From assembly GCA_003282445.1 (NCBI GenBank), contig QBZE01000001.1:275663-339662 (forward strand): 64,000 nucleotides of DNA, given 5' to 3'. The DNA comes from OCS155 cluster bacterium AG-333-G23 (GTDB lineage Bacteria; Actinomycetota; Acidimicrobiia; Actinomarinales; Actinomarinaceae). The notes beneath the pieces were generated by a model that saw only the letters and a program-made list of their open reading frames with translations, was not told the origin of the DNA and searched no databases. Made by a program: the position numbers and the translations under genes. Every line of letters begins with the position of its first letter. Positions within the stretch are counted from its first letter, which is position 1. Shown here piece after piece: positions 42,635 through 50,969 of the stretch.

Positions 42635-44476
42635 TTATATTTTTGAAGTAAGGAAATGACTCATTGACTGGATGCTGATCATAGGATTGACTCCAGAGCA
42701 TCTTGGAAAAACCGATGAATCTGTAATATAAACATTTTCTAATCCATGAACTTTTCCATCAAGATCAACGACTCCTTTATTTGGATCAGGATTCATTCTT
42801 GCTGATCCCATCTGATGGGCAGATCCAAGTAATATTCTGAACGGTTGATGCTTTATTGAATTAACTTTGGAAATAAAATCTTCAATTGATTCTTTTGAGT
42901 CTTCTTTCCAATGCAGTGTCGGTGATGAAGCTACCATAATTTCACTCGCTCCCGATGAGTGATAGGCTTTAACTAGATTTACTAATCCATCAATAAGATG
43001 ATCATGATCAAATTTATTGAAATCATATTTCCATAAGTGTTGAGGTGATTTATTTACTATTGAACCACTGCTTGTATCTGAAGTTAAAACTATTCCTCCA
43101 GACCAGTAGTTGTAATCTTTTATAAAGCTTTCATAAGAGTCAGAATTATTAGGAAAAAATGGAAAAAATAAACTTGGATGCATAGGGAGTCCTTCGAGAA
43201 GATATCCGTAATTATCATTCTTGAACAGAAATTTATCAGAATAAAAACCCTGCATGCTGCCATTCCATGGCTTTTGTTCTTCGCTATATTTTCCAGCAAC
43301 TCCAGATACAGGATGGAGTTTCAGGTTCTTTCCTAACTGTTTATTTGAGTAGCCACTATCCATTAATATTTTTGGTGTATTTAGTGCTCCAGCACACAAA
43401 ATAACCTTATTTAAAGCTATTTTCTTACTATTTGAGCCATTCTCAACTTCTATATGAGTAGCTCTATTATTGCTTATTACTAATCGTTTAATATTTGTAT
43501 CACTATATATATTGTTTTGATCAAAAGTATCCTCTGAAAACCAGGATGTATATGATGAGTTTCTGCTTTCATAACTAGAACCAAATGTAGAAAATCCATC
43601 ATCTAGATAATCTAAGTTACTGAGGTTTCTTGGAATAATTTTGTAGCCTATATCATTTTTTTCTAATCCTTCTATGAGCTTTACTTCTTTATGCGGTATC
43701 TTATTATTTTTTTCACTTACATTTAATTGTTTGCAAACGTAATCCATACTGTTGTTGAATTCATCTGAATTAAAATAATTATCCTGGTTTGTTAGAGAAT
43801 CCCATTCTTTTAAAATATTTTCCGGTGTTTTTAAAGAATTTGTCCAGTTTATTGAAGTACCACCTCCGACACTTTTTCCAGCTAATAGAAGAACACTAAA
43901 TTTTCTTGTTTGCTGCATACCGTAACCTTCATAAAAATTGTGATAACCAAACGTTTCGTTATTTCTTTCTTTATTTAAATAACTTCCTTTATCAAATATT
44001 CCAACTTCATATTTTTCGTTAAGGAGGTTAGCTGCAATACCGCCACCAGAACCACTTCCAACAACAGCAATTTCAATGCTTTCAGGAAATTCGTTAGTCT
44101 TCTTTTCTATATTGTTATTTTTATGAATAGGGTATTCAAAATGCTTATAGAGGTTTCCTTCACCGGTAAGAGACCTTGCATTACATATTCCAAACAATGT
44201 AGAGATAGATGTCCCAAGTTGTCTTAATAGTGTTAACGATGAGCTCTGTAAATTTTTAACAAATGAAGGAATATTTTTATCTTTAATGAAAAGTTTTCTA
44301 ATACCAAAAGAGAAAGTGAAGAAGAATAGTTTTAATTGGTTAATTTCACTTCTGTCTGGATAATTTTTTAATATAAAGAAAAAATATTCTTCAGCGTTTT
44401 CTCTTTCTCCATCATCAAAATTTGGATATAAACTTGAAAAAATTATTTTAAAGCTTTTGCTAATTCTTTTATCCAT
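42635..44476 (-). CDS. GMC-family FAD-dependent oxidoreductase
   Basis: A 613-residue flavoprotein oxidising an alcohol or sterol-like substrate. The FAD loop VVGSGSGGGIAANLL is near residues 138-153, the second GMC motif region LLAGKSVGGGTSINWT follows, and the C-terminal substrate domain has HQMGSARMNPDPNKGVVD and NVYITDSSVFPRCSGVNPM, typical of GMC enzymes. An N-terminal extension of about 135 residues resembles the gluconate-dehydrogenase-subunit-3-like or long-chain alcohol oxidase N-domain. The electron acceptor and substrate are unknown. Confidence 0.88.
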   Translation of the reverse strand: MDKRISKSFKIIFSSLYPNFDDGERENAEEYFFFILKNYPDRSEINQLKLFFFTFSFGIRKLFIKDKNIPSFVKNLQSSSLTLLRQLGTSISTLFGICNARSLTGEGNLYKHFEYPIHKNNNIEKKTNEFPESIEIAVVGSGSGGGIAANLLNEKYEVGIFDKGSYLNKERNNETFGYHNFYEGYGMQQTRKFSVLLLAGKSVGGGTSINWTNSLKTPENILKEWDSLTNQDNYFNSDEFNNSMDYVCKQLNVSEKNNKIPHKEVKLIEGLEKNDIGYKIIPRNLSNLDYLDDGFSTFGSSYESRNSSYTSWFSEDTFDQNNIYSDTNIKRLVISNNRATHIEVENGSNSKKIALNKVILCAGALNTPKILMDSGYSNKQLGKNLKLHPVSGVAGKYSEEQKPWNGSMQGFYSDKFLFKNDNYGYLLEGLPMHPSLFFPFFPNNSDSYESFIKDYNYWSGGIVLTSDTSSGSIVNKSPQHLWKYDFNKFDHDHLIDGLVNLVKAYHSSGASEIMVASSPTLHWKEDSKESIEDFISKVNSIKHQPFRILLGSAHQMGSARMNPDPNKGVVDLDGKVHGLENVYITDSSVFPRCSGVNPMISIQSMSHFLTSKI

Positions 44477-44565
44477 AGTTTTATGATAGCTTGAAGGCTT
44501 GGAACATTATGACTAAAAAATTTGGAAATACCATTTCTTCTATGATTAAGGAGTATCTTTAAAGT

Positions 44566-46020
44566 ATGAATGGAAATAAAATACCAATCATATCAACTAC
44601 TAAACTTGAAAAAGTTAAAAATTGTAATGCCTCAAATGCCAAACCAGAGCCACGTGTTAATTCAGGAACACTAACAAGGTGGGGTATTCTAAATGACGCA
44701 ATAGGAGATTGGCTGAATAATGATGCTCCTGAAGAAACCGCAATAAAAAAAGCAGAGAATGAGCACTTTGTTAACTTTGATGATCTTCAGAAAAGAATAT
44801 TATCCGATATGTTTGCTGACTTCAGAGTACTTTATCCTAAGAGGAAAGCAGAAATTGATATAGACTTTCCTAACAAAACAGTATTTAATGAGATTAATGG
44901 TGAAGAGCATGGTATATCTGCTTATTTTCAATATCAAGTTAGTGATAAAAATACAATTGAAAATATAAAACTAAAAATTGGAAGGCCAGATGTTAGTGAA
45001 ATCGATAGAGCAATCTATTCAGCTGAAAAATTAGACAATGAAACCTTTTATGCAGGCGCAGTTGCTGATACAGAATTAATTGAGATTGAGGATATAGAAA
45101 GTCATCAAAAAATTATTGATGAATACTTTGAAATTTATGAAGATTTTCTAGACAACCCTAATAAAACAACTCCAGGGTCACATTGTTTAAGTAAGTGTGG
45201 TCGACCTGCAGCATGTGGTGAGTTCCCTCTAATCGGAGATGAAAAAATTAATACACGTTATAGAGGTCTAACTGTATCAAAAACAAACATAAGAGATCTT
45301 GAGAAATGTGAAAGAAAAGCCGCATGGAATTTTCAGTACTCAATACCAAGAGATAAAGAGGATTCATTTAGTGGTGATTTTGGCATAACATTTCATAACG
45401 TAGCCCAAAAAATGCTAGTCAATAATGAAAATCGTAATGATGAAAGCGAAAAAGAGAGGCTGGAATCACTGATTGTCGAACAAGACGAAGAAACCAAAGT
45501 AAAGATATTTAAAAAATATGAAGAATTACTAGAAAAGTTAAAAGGGTATGAAAATTTGGATATTACATTATCTGAATATCCGGTTGGTTTTACAACAATA
45601 ACAGATGGTCTTATTTCAAATAAAGACCTAACGGTTAAAGAAGGAAGAGTTGCTTCTTCATTTATAGGTAAAGCAGATTTACTAGGACGCTTAGATGATG
45701 TCCCGATTGCAATTGAATTGAAAACAGGAAAAAAACATCCAGGAGATTTAACTGAGGCAGAACTTTACGCATTAGGGGTGTCTAAACGCTTAAATGCAAA
45801 AGAAGTAATTGTTTTACATATATATGTTAATGAAGAAAAAGATGAGCCAAATGAGCGTCGATTTGGAGAAGATGAGTTTGATTCAATTGAAAAGAAATTT
45901 GAATCATTTGCAGAAAAGATATCATCTTGGAATCCAAATGATGCATTATCGCCTGATTATTTATTAGGAGACTGGTGTAATTATTGCGAATTTCAAGAAA
46001 CATGTGCTGAATTTAGATAA
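44566..46020 (+). CDS. Tandem Cas4/RecB-like PD-(D/E)XK nuclease with two predicted Fe-S sites
   Basis: The 484-residue protein has exactly eight cysteines, falling into two matching sets: Cys20 with Cys207/211/217, and Cys248 with Cys471/474/480. Each set is one early Cys plus a late C-x2/3-C-x5-C, the Cas4/AddB Fe-S pattern. The second half has the nuclease residues His277 (FHNVAQ), Asp371 (GKADLL), Glu384 and Lys386 (AIELKTGK). The first half keeps the layout but lacks these residues (AYFQYQV, IENIKLKIG), so it looks like an inactive copy. No CRISPR or AddA gene is near. The role is inferred as DNA processing or repair. Confidence 0.8.
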   Translation: MNGNKIPIISTTKLEKVKNCNASNAKPEPRVNSGTLTRWGILNDAIGDWLNNDAPEETAIKKAENEHFVNFDDLQKRILSDMFADFRVLYPKRKAEIDIDFPNKTVFNEINGEEHGISAYFQYQVSDKNTIENIKLKIGRPDVSEIDRAIYSAEKLDNETFYAGAVADTELIEIEDIESHQKIIDEYFEIYEDFLDNPNKTTPGSHCLSKCGRPAACGEFPLIGDEKINTRYRGLTVSKTNIRDLEKCERKAAWNFQYSIPRDKEDSFSGDFGITFHNVAQKMLVNNENRNDESEKERLESLIVEQDEETKVKIFKKYEELLEKLKGYENLDITLSEYPVGFTTITDGLISNKDLTVKEGRVASSFIGKADLLGRLDDVPIAIELKTGKKHPGDLTEAELYALGVSKRLNAKEVIVLHIYVNEEKDEPNERRFGEDEFDSIEKKFESFAEKISSWNPNDALSPDYLLGDWCNYCEFQETCAEFR

Positions 46021-46059
46021 GGTTATCTTTACAGTTTTTTTCTTAATATAATTATCTTG

Positions 46060-48309
46060 ATGGATTTATCAAGAACACCAATAGAGCTAGTTGAATCAGT
46101 TTATAAAACGTTAACTGAAAATATTTTAACTATAAGGGAGCGAAAAAATGCTTCTTTAACTCTTGCTGAAAAAATATTATTTGGTCACGCTACGGACCCT
46201 TCATCAATTTCATTAGATAAGGGAGAAGATTATGGAGATTTTGCACCTGATAGAGTAGCTATGCAAGATGCAACAGCTCAAATGGCCCTTTTGCAATTTA
46301 TGCAGGCAGGAATGGAAAAAACAGCAGTACCTTCTACTGTTCACTGCGATCATCTTATTCAAGCATATGAAGGAGCAAGTAGTGACTTAGCCGTTGCAAA
46401 CCAGACACATAAAGAAGTTTTTGATTTTTTACGTTCTGCATCACAAAAATTTGGAATAGGTTTCTGGGGTCCAGGAGCTGGAATAATTCATCAAGTTGTT
46501 TTAGAACAATATGCATTCCCTGGTGGAATGATGATTGGTACAGATAGTCATACTCCTAATGCTGGAGGGCTTGGAATGGTAGCGATTGGTGTAGGAGGAG
46601 CAGACGCAGTAGATGTTATGGCCGGAATGCCTTTTAATACAAAAATCCCAAAGTTAATTGGAGTTAAATTAACTGGTTCTTTAAGTGGATGGAGTTCACC
46701 TAAAGACATAATTCTCAAAGTTGCTGAGATTCTAACTGTTAAGGGTGGAACGAATGCAATAGTTGAGTATTTTGGTGAAGGAACTTCTTCAATATCAACT
46801 ACTGGTAAATCAACTATTACAAATATGGGTGCAGAGATTGGTGCAACGTGCTCAATATTTCCATATGACACTAAAGGAAATGACTACTTAGTTTCTACTG
46901 GAAGGTCAGATATTGCAGAGCTTGCATCAACAAGAATGGATTTATTAACAGCTGATCAAGAAGTTTTAGATGAGCCAGATAAGTATTTTGACCAAGTGAT
47001 TGAGATAGATTTGGATACTCTTGAACCACATATTGTTGGCCCTCATACCCCAGATTTAGCTAGACCAATAACTGATCTAAAAGAAGATGTTGAAGAAAAC
47101 GAATATCCAATAAAAATATCAAGTGCATTAATTGGTTCTTGTACCAATTCATCTTATGAAGATATCGGGAGAGCAGCCTTTATTGCACGAGAAGCAGCAA
47201 AGCATGGTCTGAAAGCGAAAGTTCCATTAATGGTTACTCCAGGTTCAGAACAAACAAGAGCAACTATTGAAAGAGATGGTTATTTGAAAGATTTAGAGGA
47301 TATTGGAGCAGTAGTATTAGCAAATGCTTGTGGTCCATGTATTGGGCAATGGAAAAGAGATGATATTAAAGAAGGAGAGAGTAACTCAATTGTCTCATCA
47401 TTTAATAGAAACTTTCCAGCTCGTAACGACGGTAATGCTGAGACCCTATCTTTTATTGGTTCACCAGAAACAGTTATAGGACTAGCACTAGGTGGAAGAT
47501 TAGATTTTAATTTCTTGAATGATACTTTAACTGACGAAGAGGGTAATGAAATAACATTAAATCCACCAGTTGCTGATGAGTTGCCTGAGTCAGGATTTGA
47601 AACAACACTTGAAGGCTTTATTCAACCAGATGCTGGGGAAGTGGAGATAATAATTGATCCTGAGTCAAATAGATTACAAGCACTAGTTCCATTTAGTCCT
47701 TTCGAAAGTGATAATTATCAATCAATGACAGTATTAATGAAAGCAAGTGGCAAATGTACAACTGACCATATTTCCCCAGCTGGGAAATGGTTACAATTCA
47801 GAGGTCACTTAGAAAATATCTCACAGAACTTATTTATAGGAGTTAATAATGCATTCACTGAAAATGCAGGTGAAGGTATAAATCAGTTAGATAATTCGGT
47901 TATGGCCTTACCGGATATCGCAAAATCATATCATGAAGAGGGCATAAACTGGATAGCAGTTGGTGATGAAAATTATGGAGAAGGTTCATCAAGAGAACAT
48001 GCAGCAATGGAACCAAGGTTTAGAGGATGTAAGGTGGTTTTAGTAAAAAGTTTCGCAAGAATCCATGAAGCAAATCTTAAAAAGCAAGGCATTCTTCCTC
48101 TGACTTTTGAAAATAAAGATGATTACGACCTGATTGAACAAGAAGACAAAATAACAATAAAAAATTTAGAAGAACTTGCTTCTGATGCTTCAGTAAATAT
48201 AACAATCGAAAAAACTGACGGAGAAACAAAAGACATTAAAGCTAATCATTCTCTTTCTGATGAACAAATTGAATGGTTTAAAGCTGGATCTGCTCTAAAT
48301 TCAATATAA
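46060..48309 (+). CDS. acnA: Aconitate hydratase, mitochondrial-like type
   Basis: Isomerises citrate and isocitrate using a 4Fe-4S cluster. Cluster cysteines lie in IGSCTNSSYEDIGRAA and ANACGPCIGQW. DSHTPNAGGLGMVAIGVGGADAVDVMAG marks the mitochondrial-like subgroup rather than the larger AcnA/IRP or AcnB types, as does the 749-residue length. The swivel domain has GDENYGEGSSREHAAMEPR. Start taken as ATG 46060; a TTG directly before it is in frame. pdxH starts at the next base after its stop. Confidence 0.94.
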   Translation: MDLSRTPIELVESVYKTLTENILTIRERKNASLTLAEKILFGHATDPSSISLDKGEDYGDFAPDRVAMQDATAQMALLQFMQAGMEKTAVPSTVHCDHLIQAYEGASSDLAVANQTHKEVFDFLRSASQKFGIGFWGPGAGIIHQVVLEQYAFPGGMMIGTDSHTPNAGGLGMVAIGVGGADAVDVMAGMPFNTKIPKLIGVKLTGSLSGWSSPKDIILKVAEILTVKGGTNAIVEYFGEGTSSISTTGKSTITNMGAEIGATCSIFPYDTKGNDYLVSTGRSDIAELASTRMDLLTADQEVLDEPDKYFDQVIEIDLDTLEPHIVGPHTPDLARPITDLKEDVEENEYPIKISSALIGSCTNSSYEDIGRAAFIAREAAKHGLKAKVPLMVTPGSEQTRATIERDGYLKDLEDIGAVVLANACGPCIGQWKRDDIKEGESNSIVSSFNRNFPARNDGNAETLSFIGSPETVIGLALGGRLDFNFLNDTLTDEEGNEITLNPPVADELPESGFETTLEGFIQPDAGEVEIIIDPESNRLQALVPFSPFESDNYQSMTVLMKASGKCTTDHISPAGKWLQFRGHLENISQNLFIGVNNAFTENAGEGINQLDNSVMALPDIAKSYHEEGINWIAVGDENYGEGSSREHAAMEPRFRGCKVVLVKSFARIHEANLKKQGILPLTFENKDDYDLIEQEDKITIKNLEELASDASVNITIEKTDGETKDIKANHSLSDEQIEWFKAGSALNSI

Positions 48310-48960
48310 ATGGAAAACATTTCAGACAAAATATTAAAGATACGATCAGAGTATGGAGATAAAGCCTTAGTTAAAGAAGATCTTAATCCTGATCCTATAA
48401 AGCAGTTTGAATCTTGGTTAGAAAATGCAATTGAGATTGAAGCATCTGAACCTAATGCTATGGCGATTTCGACTGTTGATTCTCAAAACAACCCAAGATC
48501 AAGGTATGTTTTGTTTAAAAATATAGTAAATGATTCACTGGTTTTCCATTCTCATTACGAAAGTGCAAAAGCAAAAGAGATAGAAAACAATCCAAATGTA
48601 TCAGGGCTATTTTTCTGGCCAGAAATTTACAGACAAATAAGATTTGAAGGAGTTGTCAGTAAAGCTAGTAGAGAGGTTTCTGATGAATATTTCAAATCTA
48701 GACCAAGGGGTGGACAAATAAGTGCATGGGCATCAGATCAAAGTGAAGAAATTGAAGATAGAGAAATACTGGAGCAGAAAATAAAGGAATTAGAAAAAGA
48801 ATTTGAAGGAAAAGAAATTCCAAGACCTAAATTTTGGGGCGGGTACTTAATTGATATTCATTATTGGGAGTTTTGGCAAGGTAGAAAAAATAGAACACAT
48901 GATAGATTTTCTTATTCTAAAGTAGATACTGAATGGAAAACAGTAAGGCTATCACCATAA
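48310..48960 (+). CDS. pdxH: Pyridoxamine 5'-phosphate oxidase
   Basis: FMN enzyme making pyridoxal 5'-phosphate. Conserved segments are SRYVLFKNI, FHSHYESAKAKEIENNPNVS, GLFFWPEIYRQIRFEGVV, SRPRGGQISAWASDQS and the final EFWQGRKNRTHDRFSY with the terminal RLSP. The 216-residue length is normal. It starts directly at the aconitase stop and is followed two bases later by rph, so all are probably one operon through rdgB. Confidence 0.95.
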   Translation: MENISDKILKIRSEYGDKALVKEDLNPDPIKQFESWLENAIEIEASEPNAMAISTVDSQNNPRSRYVLFKNIVNDSLVFHSHYESAKAKEIENNPNVSGLFFWPEIYRQIRFEGVVSKASREVSDEYFKSRPRGGQISAWASDQSEEIEDREILEQKIKELEKEFEGKEIPRPKFWGGYLIDIHYWEFWQGRKNRTHDRFSYSKVDTEWKTVRLSP

Positions 48961-48961
48961 T

Positions 48962-49627
48962 ATGAGAAACATAAAAATTACAAAAGACTTTATAAATTCA
49001 AAAAATACATCTGTCTTATATGAGTCAGGAAACACAAAAGTATTAATAACTGTGTCCATCTCTGATAGACTGCCTGGCTGGCTTGAAAATTCAGACTCAG
49101 GATGGCTTACTGCAGAATATAATATGTTGCCAGGATCTTCTGGAAATAGAGTATCAAGGAAGGCATATGAAGGAGGAAGGTCAAAGGAAATATCTAGATT
49201 AATTGGTAGATCGCTTAGGTCAATTTGCAATCTTAAATTACTTAACGGTTATATGGTCACAGTTGATTGTGATGTTTTGGAAGCTGATGGGGGAACAAGG
49301 ACAGCTTCAATTAATGGTTCCTGGATTGCATTAAATGAAACATTTAACAAATTAGTTGAAAATGGTGAATTAGTTCAAAATCCTTTAGAGAATCAGATAG
49401 CAGCAGTCTCTGTTGGAATAGTTGATGGAGAGTATATTGTTGATTTAGATTATGAAAATGATTCCCAAGCAGAAGTTGATTTAAATTTAGTCTTAAATGA
49501 CAAGTATGAAATTCTAGAAATTCAAGGTACGGCAGAAAAGAAACCATTTTCAAAAGAAGATTTAGATAAATTATTTGAATTAACAAAAGATCAAATTGAT
49601 GAAATATTTGAAGTTCAAAAAAATTAA
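48962..49627 (+). CDS. rph: Ribonuclease PH
   Basis: Phosphorolytic 3' exonuclease for tRNA 3'-end maturation. Phosphate- and RNA-binding motifs GWLTAEYNMLPGSSGNRVSR and EISRLIGRSLRSI and the VTVDCDVLEADGGTRTASINGSW segment are clear. The 221 residues are slightly shorter than the usual 240. It shares a base with rdgB, a frequent genomic neighbour. Most tRNA genes here lack encoded CCA, so maturation also requires CCA-adding enzyme elsewhere. Confidence 0.95.
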   Translation: MRNIKITKDFINSKNTSVLYESGNTKVLITVSISDRLPGWLENSDSGWLTAEYNMLPGSSGNRVSRKAYEGGRSKEISRLIGRSLRSICNLKLLNGYMVTVDCDVLEADGGTRTASINGSWIALNETFNKLVENGELVQNPLENQIAAVSVGIVDGEYIVDLDYENDSQAEVDLNLVLNDKYEILEIQGTAEKKPFSKEDLDKLFELTKDQIDEIFEVQKN

Positions 49628-50199
49628 TGGAAATTTTATTAGCTACTAAAAATAAGAATAAGTTTATAGAGTTAAAAAATATTTTTGATCAATCAAATTC
49701 TGAACATGAGCTTCTCTTTTATGAAGAGTTAATTGAAGTAGAAGAAGATAAAGAAACTATTTTTGATAATGCTAAGAAGAAAGCAATAGAAGTACACAAA
49801 GAATATCAAAAACCTGTTATTTCAGATGACTCTGGCTTATTTGTAGACTCACTAAATGGAGAACCTGGAGTGAAGTCAGCACGTTACGCAGGAGAACAAG
49901 CTACTGATCAAGATAATATTCAAAAGCTTATTACAAAATTAACAAATGAAGAAAACAGATCCGCTTCTTTTAAAACGGTATTGTTTTTTTATGACGGAGT
50001 GAAAGAAATTTCCACAGAAGGTGTATTAGATGGTGAAATTACATTGGAACCAAGAGGAGATAATGGATTTGGATATGATCCAGTATTTCAACATCAAGAG
50101 AGAACACTTGCAGAACTCTCTTTAGATGAAAAAACAGAGATAAGTCATAGAAATATTGCATGTATTAAGATGGTTGAGTTGTTAAATGAAAAATTATAG
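49627..50199 (+). CDS. rdgB: XTP/dITP pyrophosphatase (RdgB/HAM1)
   Basis: Removes non-canonical purine nucleoside triphosphates from the pool. The N-terminal ATKNKNKFIELKNIF substrate loop, VISDDSGLFVDSLNGEPGVKSARYAG and FGYDPVFQ are diagnostic, in 190 residues. It starts at the last base of rph, giving a coupled rph-rdgB pair, and overlaps the following lipoprotein gene by 14 bases. Confidence 0.94.
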   Translation: MEILLATKNKNKFIELKNIFDQSNSEHELLFYEELIEVEEDKETIFDNAKKKAIEVHKEYQKPVISDDSGLFVDSLNGEPGVKSARYAGEQATDQDNIQKLITKLTNEENRSASFKTVLFFYDGVKEISTEGVLDGEITLEPRGDNGFGYDPVFQHQERTLAELSLDEKTEISHRNIACIKMVELLNEKL

Positions 50200-50872
50200 A
50201 AATATCGTCATAATATTTTTGTGCATTTTCTTTTCTGCATGTGAAGCGGAATGGGTTATGGATCTTGAAGTTAATGAAGATGAATCTGGAAAATATTCTA
50301 TTTCAATTTTATTAGACCAAGAAGCTCAAATATATGCAATTGAAACTGGTCAAACAGAAATTGGTGGTCTTCAGTCAATAATAGAGTCTTTACCTGACGG
50401 TTACGGTTCAAGTGTATATGAAAAAGATAATATGTTTGGCATTATGGTACGTAATTCATTTAATAGCATTGATGAATTTGAGGAACAATTAGATGTTTTA
50501 TTAAATAATGAAAATACTTCATTACTACTTTTACCAATTCAAGAAATAAAAATAGAGATAGCTGATGATGATTACCTTGTATCTGGAAACTTTTCAACCC
50601 TGTTCAACTTTGAGGAATCTAAGATAGATCCTTTGGCAGCCGAGCAGCTCTATTCGGGTACATTGTCAGTAAAGCTTCCAGGCAGGATCACAAAGCCAAA
50701 TCTTGAGGAAATTAACGATAATACAATTATATTTGCTCATTCAGGATTGCTAGAACAGACTTTTGAAGTTGAATCAACAACCTCAAATATAAATATTGTT
50801 CGTATATTGATTTTTACTATCCTTGCTGTCGCAATCTATTTTTTTGGTAGACAAGTAATAAATAATAAGTAG
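50186..50872 (+). CDS. LppM-like lipoprotein with C-terminal membrane helix
   Basis: Signal peptide with lipobox FFSAC (Cys19), a beta-rich extracytoplasmic domain resembling the mycobacterial LppM domain (EWVMDLEVNEDESGKYSISI, SLPDGYGSSVYE), and a C-terminal helix at about 203-220 with a short basic tail. The arrangement of N-terminal lipid plus C-terminal helix is that of LppM-type proteins. In mycobacteria LppM is linked to envelope glycolipids, but the role here is unknown. It overlaps rdgB. Confidence 0.75.
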   Translation: MKNYRNIVIIFLCIFFSACEAEWVMDLEVNEDESGKYSISILLDQEAQIYAIETGQTEIGGLQSIIESLPDGYGSSVYEKDNMFGIMVRNSFNSIDEFEEQLDVLLNNENTSLLLLPIQEIKIEIADDDYLVSGNFSTLFNFEESKIDPLAAEQLYSGTLSVKLPGRITKPNLEEINDNTIIFAHSGLLEQTFEVESTTSNINIVRILIFTILAVAIYFFGRQVINNK

Positions 50873-50875
50873 TAT
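50848..50875 (+). promoter_or_regulatory. Candidate promoter of the cimA leader
   Basis: TAGACA at 50848-50853, a 16-base spacer, and TAGTAT at 50870-50875. A start about seven bases after the -10 would fall on the A of the leader peptide ATG (50882). That suits a leaderless transcript and explains why no ribosome site precedes the leader peptide. Confidence 0.4.
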
Positions 50876-50881
50876 TAATCA

Positions 50882-50908
50882 ATGATGAATATCATAATTA
50901 TTATTTAA
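50882..50908 (+). CDS. Isoleucine leader peptide MMNIIIII
   Basis: An eight-codon frame: ATG ATG AAT, then five consecutive isoleucine codons (ATC ATA ATT ATT ATT), then TAA. It lies 62 bases before cimA and directly in front of two hairpins, the second a terminator. Runs of codons for the end-product amino acid are the hallmark of ribosome-mediated attenuation. CimA initiates the citramalate route to isoleucine, so the codon run matches the pathway. Confidence 0.85.
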   Translation: MMNIIIII

Positions 50909-50957
50909 GAACAACGAAGTAGTCGTTGTTTCCCTTGCGTTGCAGGGGTTTTTTTTT
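50909..50957 (+). promoter_or_regulatory. Transcription attenuator of cimA
   Basis: Hairpin 1 pairs AACAACGA (50910-50917) with TCGTTGTT (50923-50930). The terminator pairs CCCTTGC (50932-50938) with GCAGGGG (50942-50948). An alternative pairing, CAACGAAG (50912-50919) with CTTgCGTTG (50934-50942), has eight pairs with one bulged G and would destroy the terminator stem. A ribosome resting at the leader stop would cover 50912-50919 and leave the terminator free; one stalled on the first Ile codons would leave that segment exposed. The kinetic details are inference. Confidence 0.7.
50932..50957 (+). terminator. Attenuator terminator hairpin with nine T residues
   Basis: Seven-pair stem (one G-T pair) around loop GTT, followed by nine T at 50949-50957, thirteen bases before the cimA ATG. 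It is a textbook intrinsic terminator placed before, not after, a gene. Confidence 0.88.
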
Positions 50958-50969
50958 GGAAGAGCGAGA

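Noticed and set aside
44509..44562. 17-codon mini-ORF just before the tandem nuclease gene
   Set aside because: Starts ATG and ends four bases before the nuclease ATG, but it has no special codon run or hairpin and such short frames are common by chance.
44566..46020. CRISPR-associated Cas4
   Set aside because: The protein has Cas4-like motifs but no repeat array or other cas genes occur in the window, and the gene is a double-length tandem form.
50940..50969. Extended cimA start at TTG 50940
   Set aside because: That codon lies inside the terminator hairpin; ATG 50970 has a purine-rich ribosome site (GGAAGAGCGAG) and gives the family's usual N-terminus.
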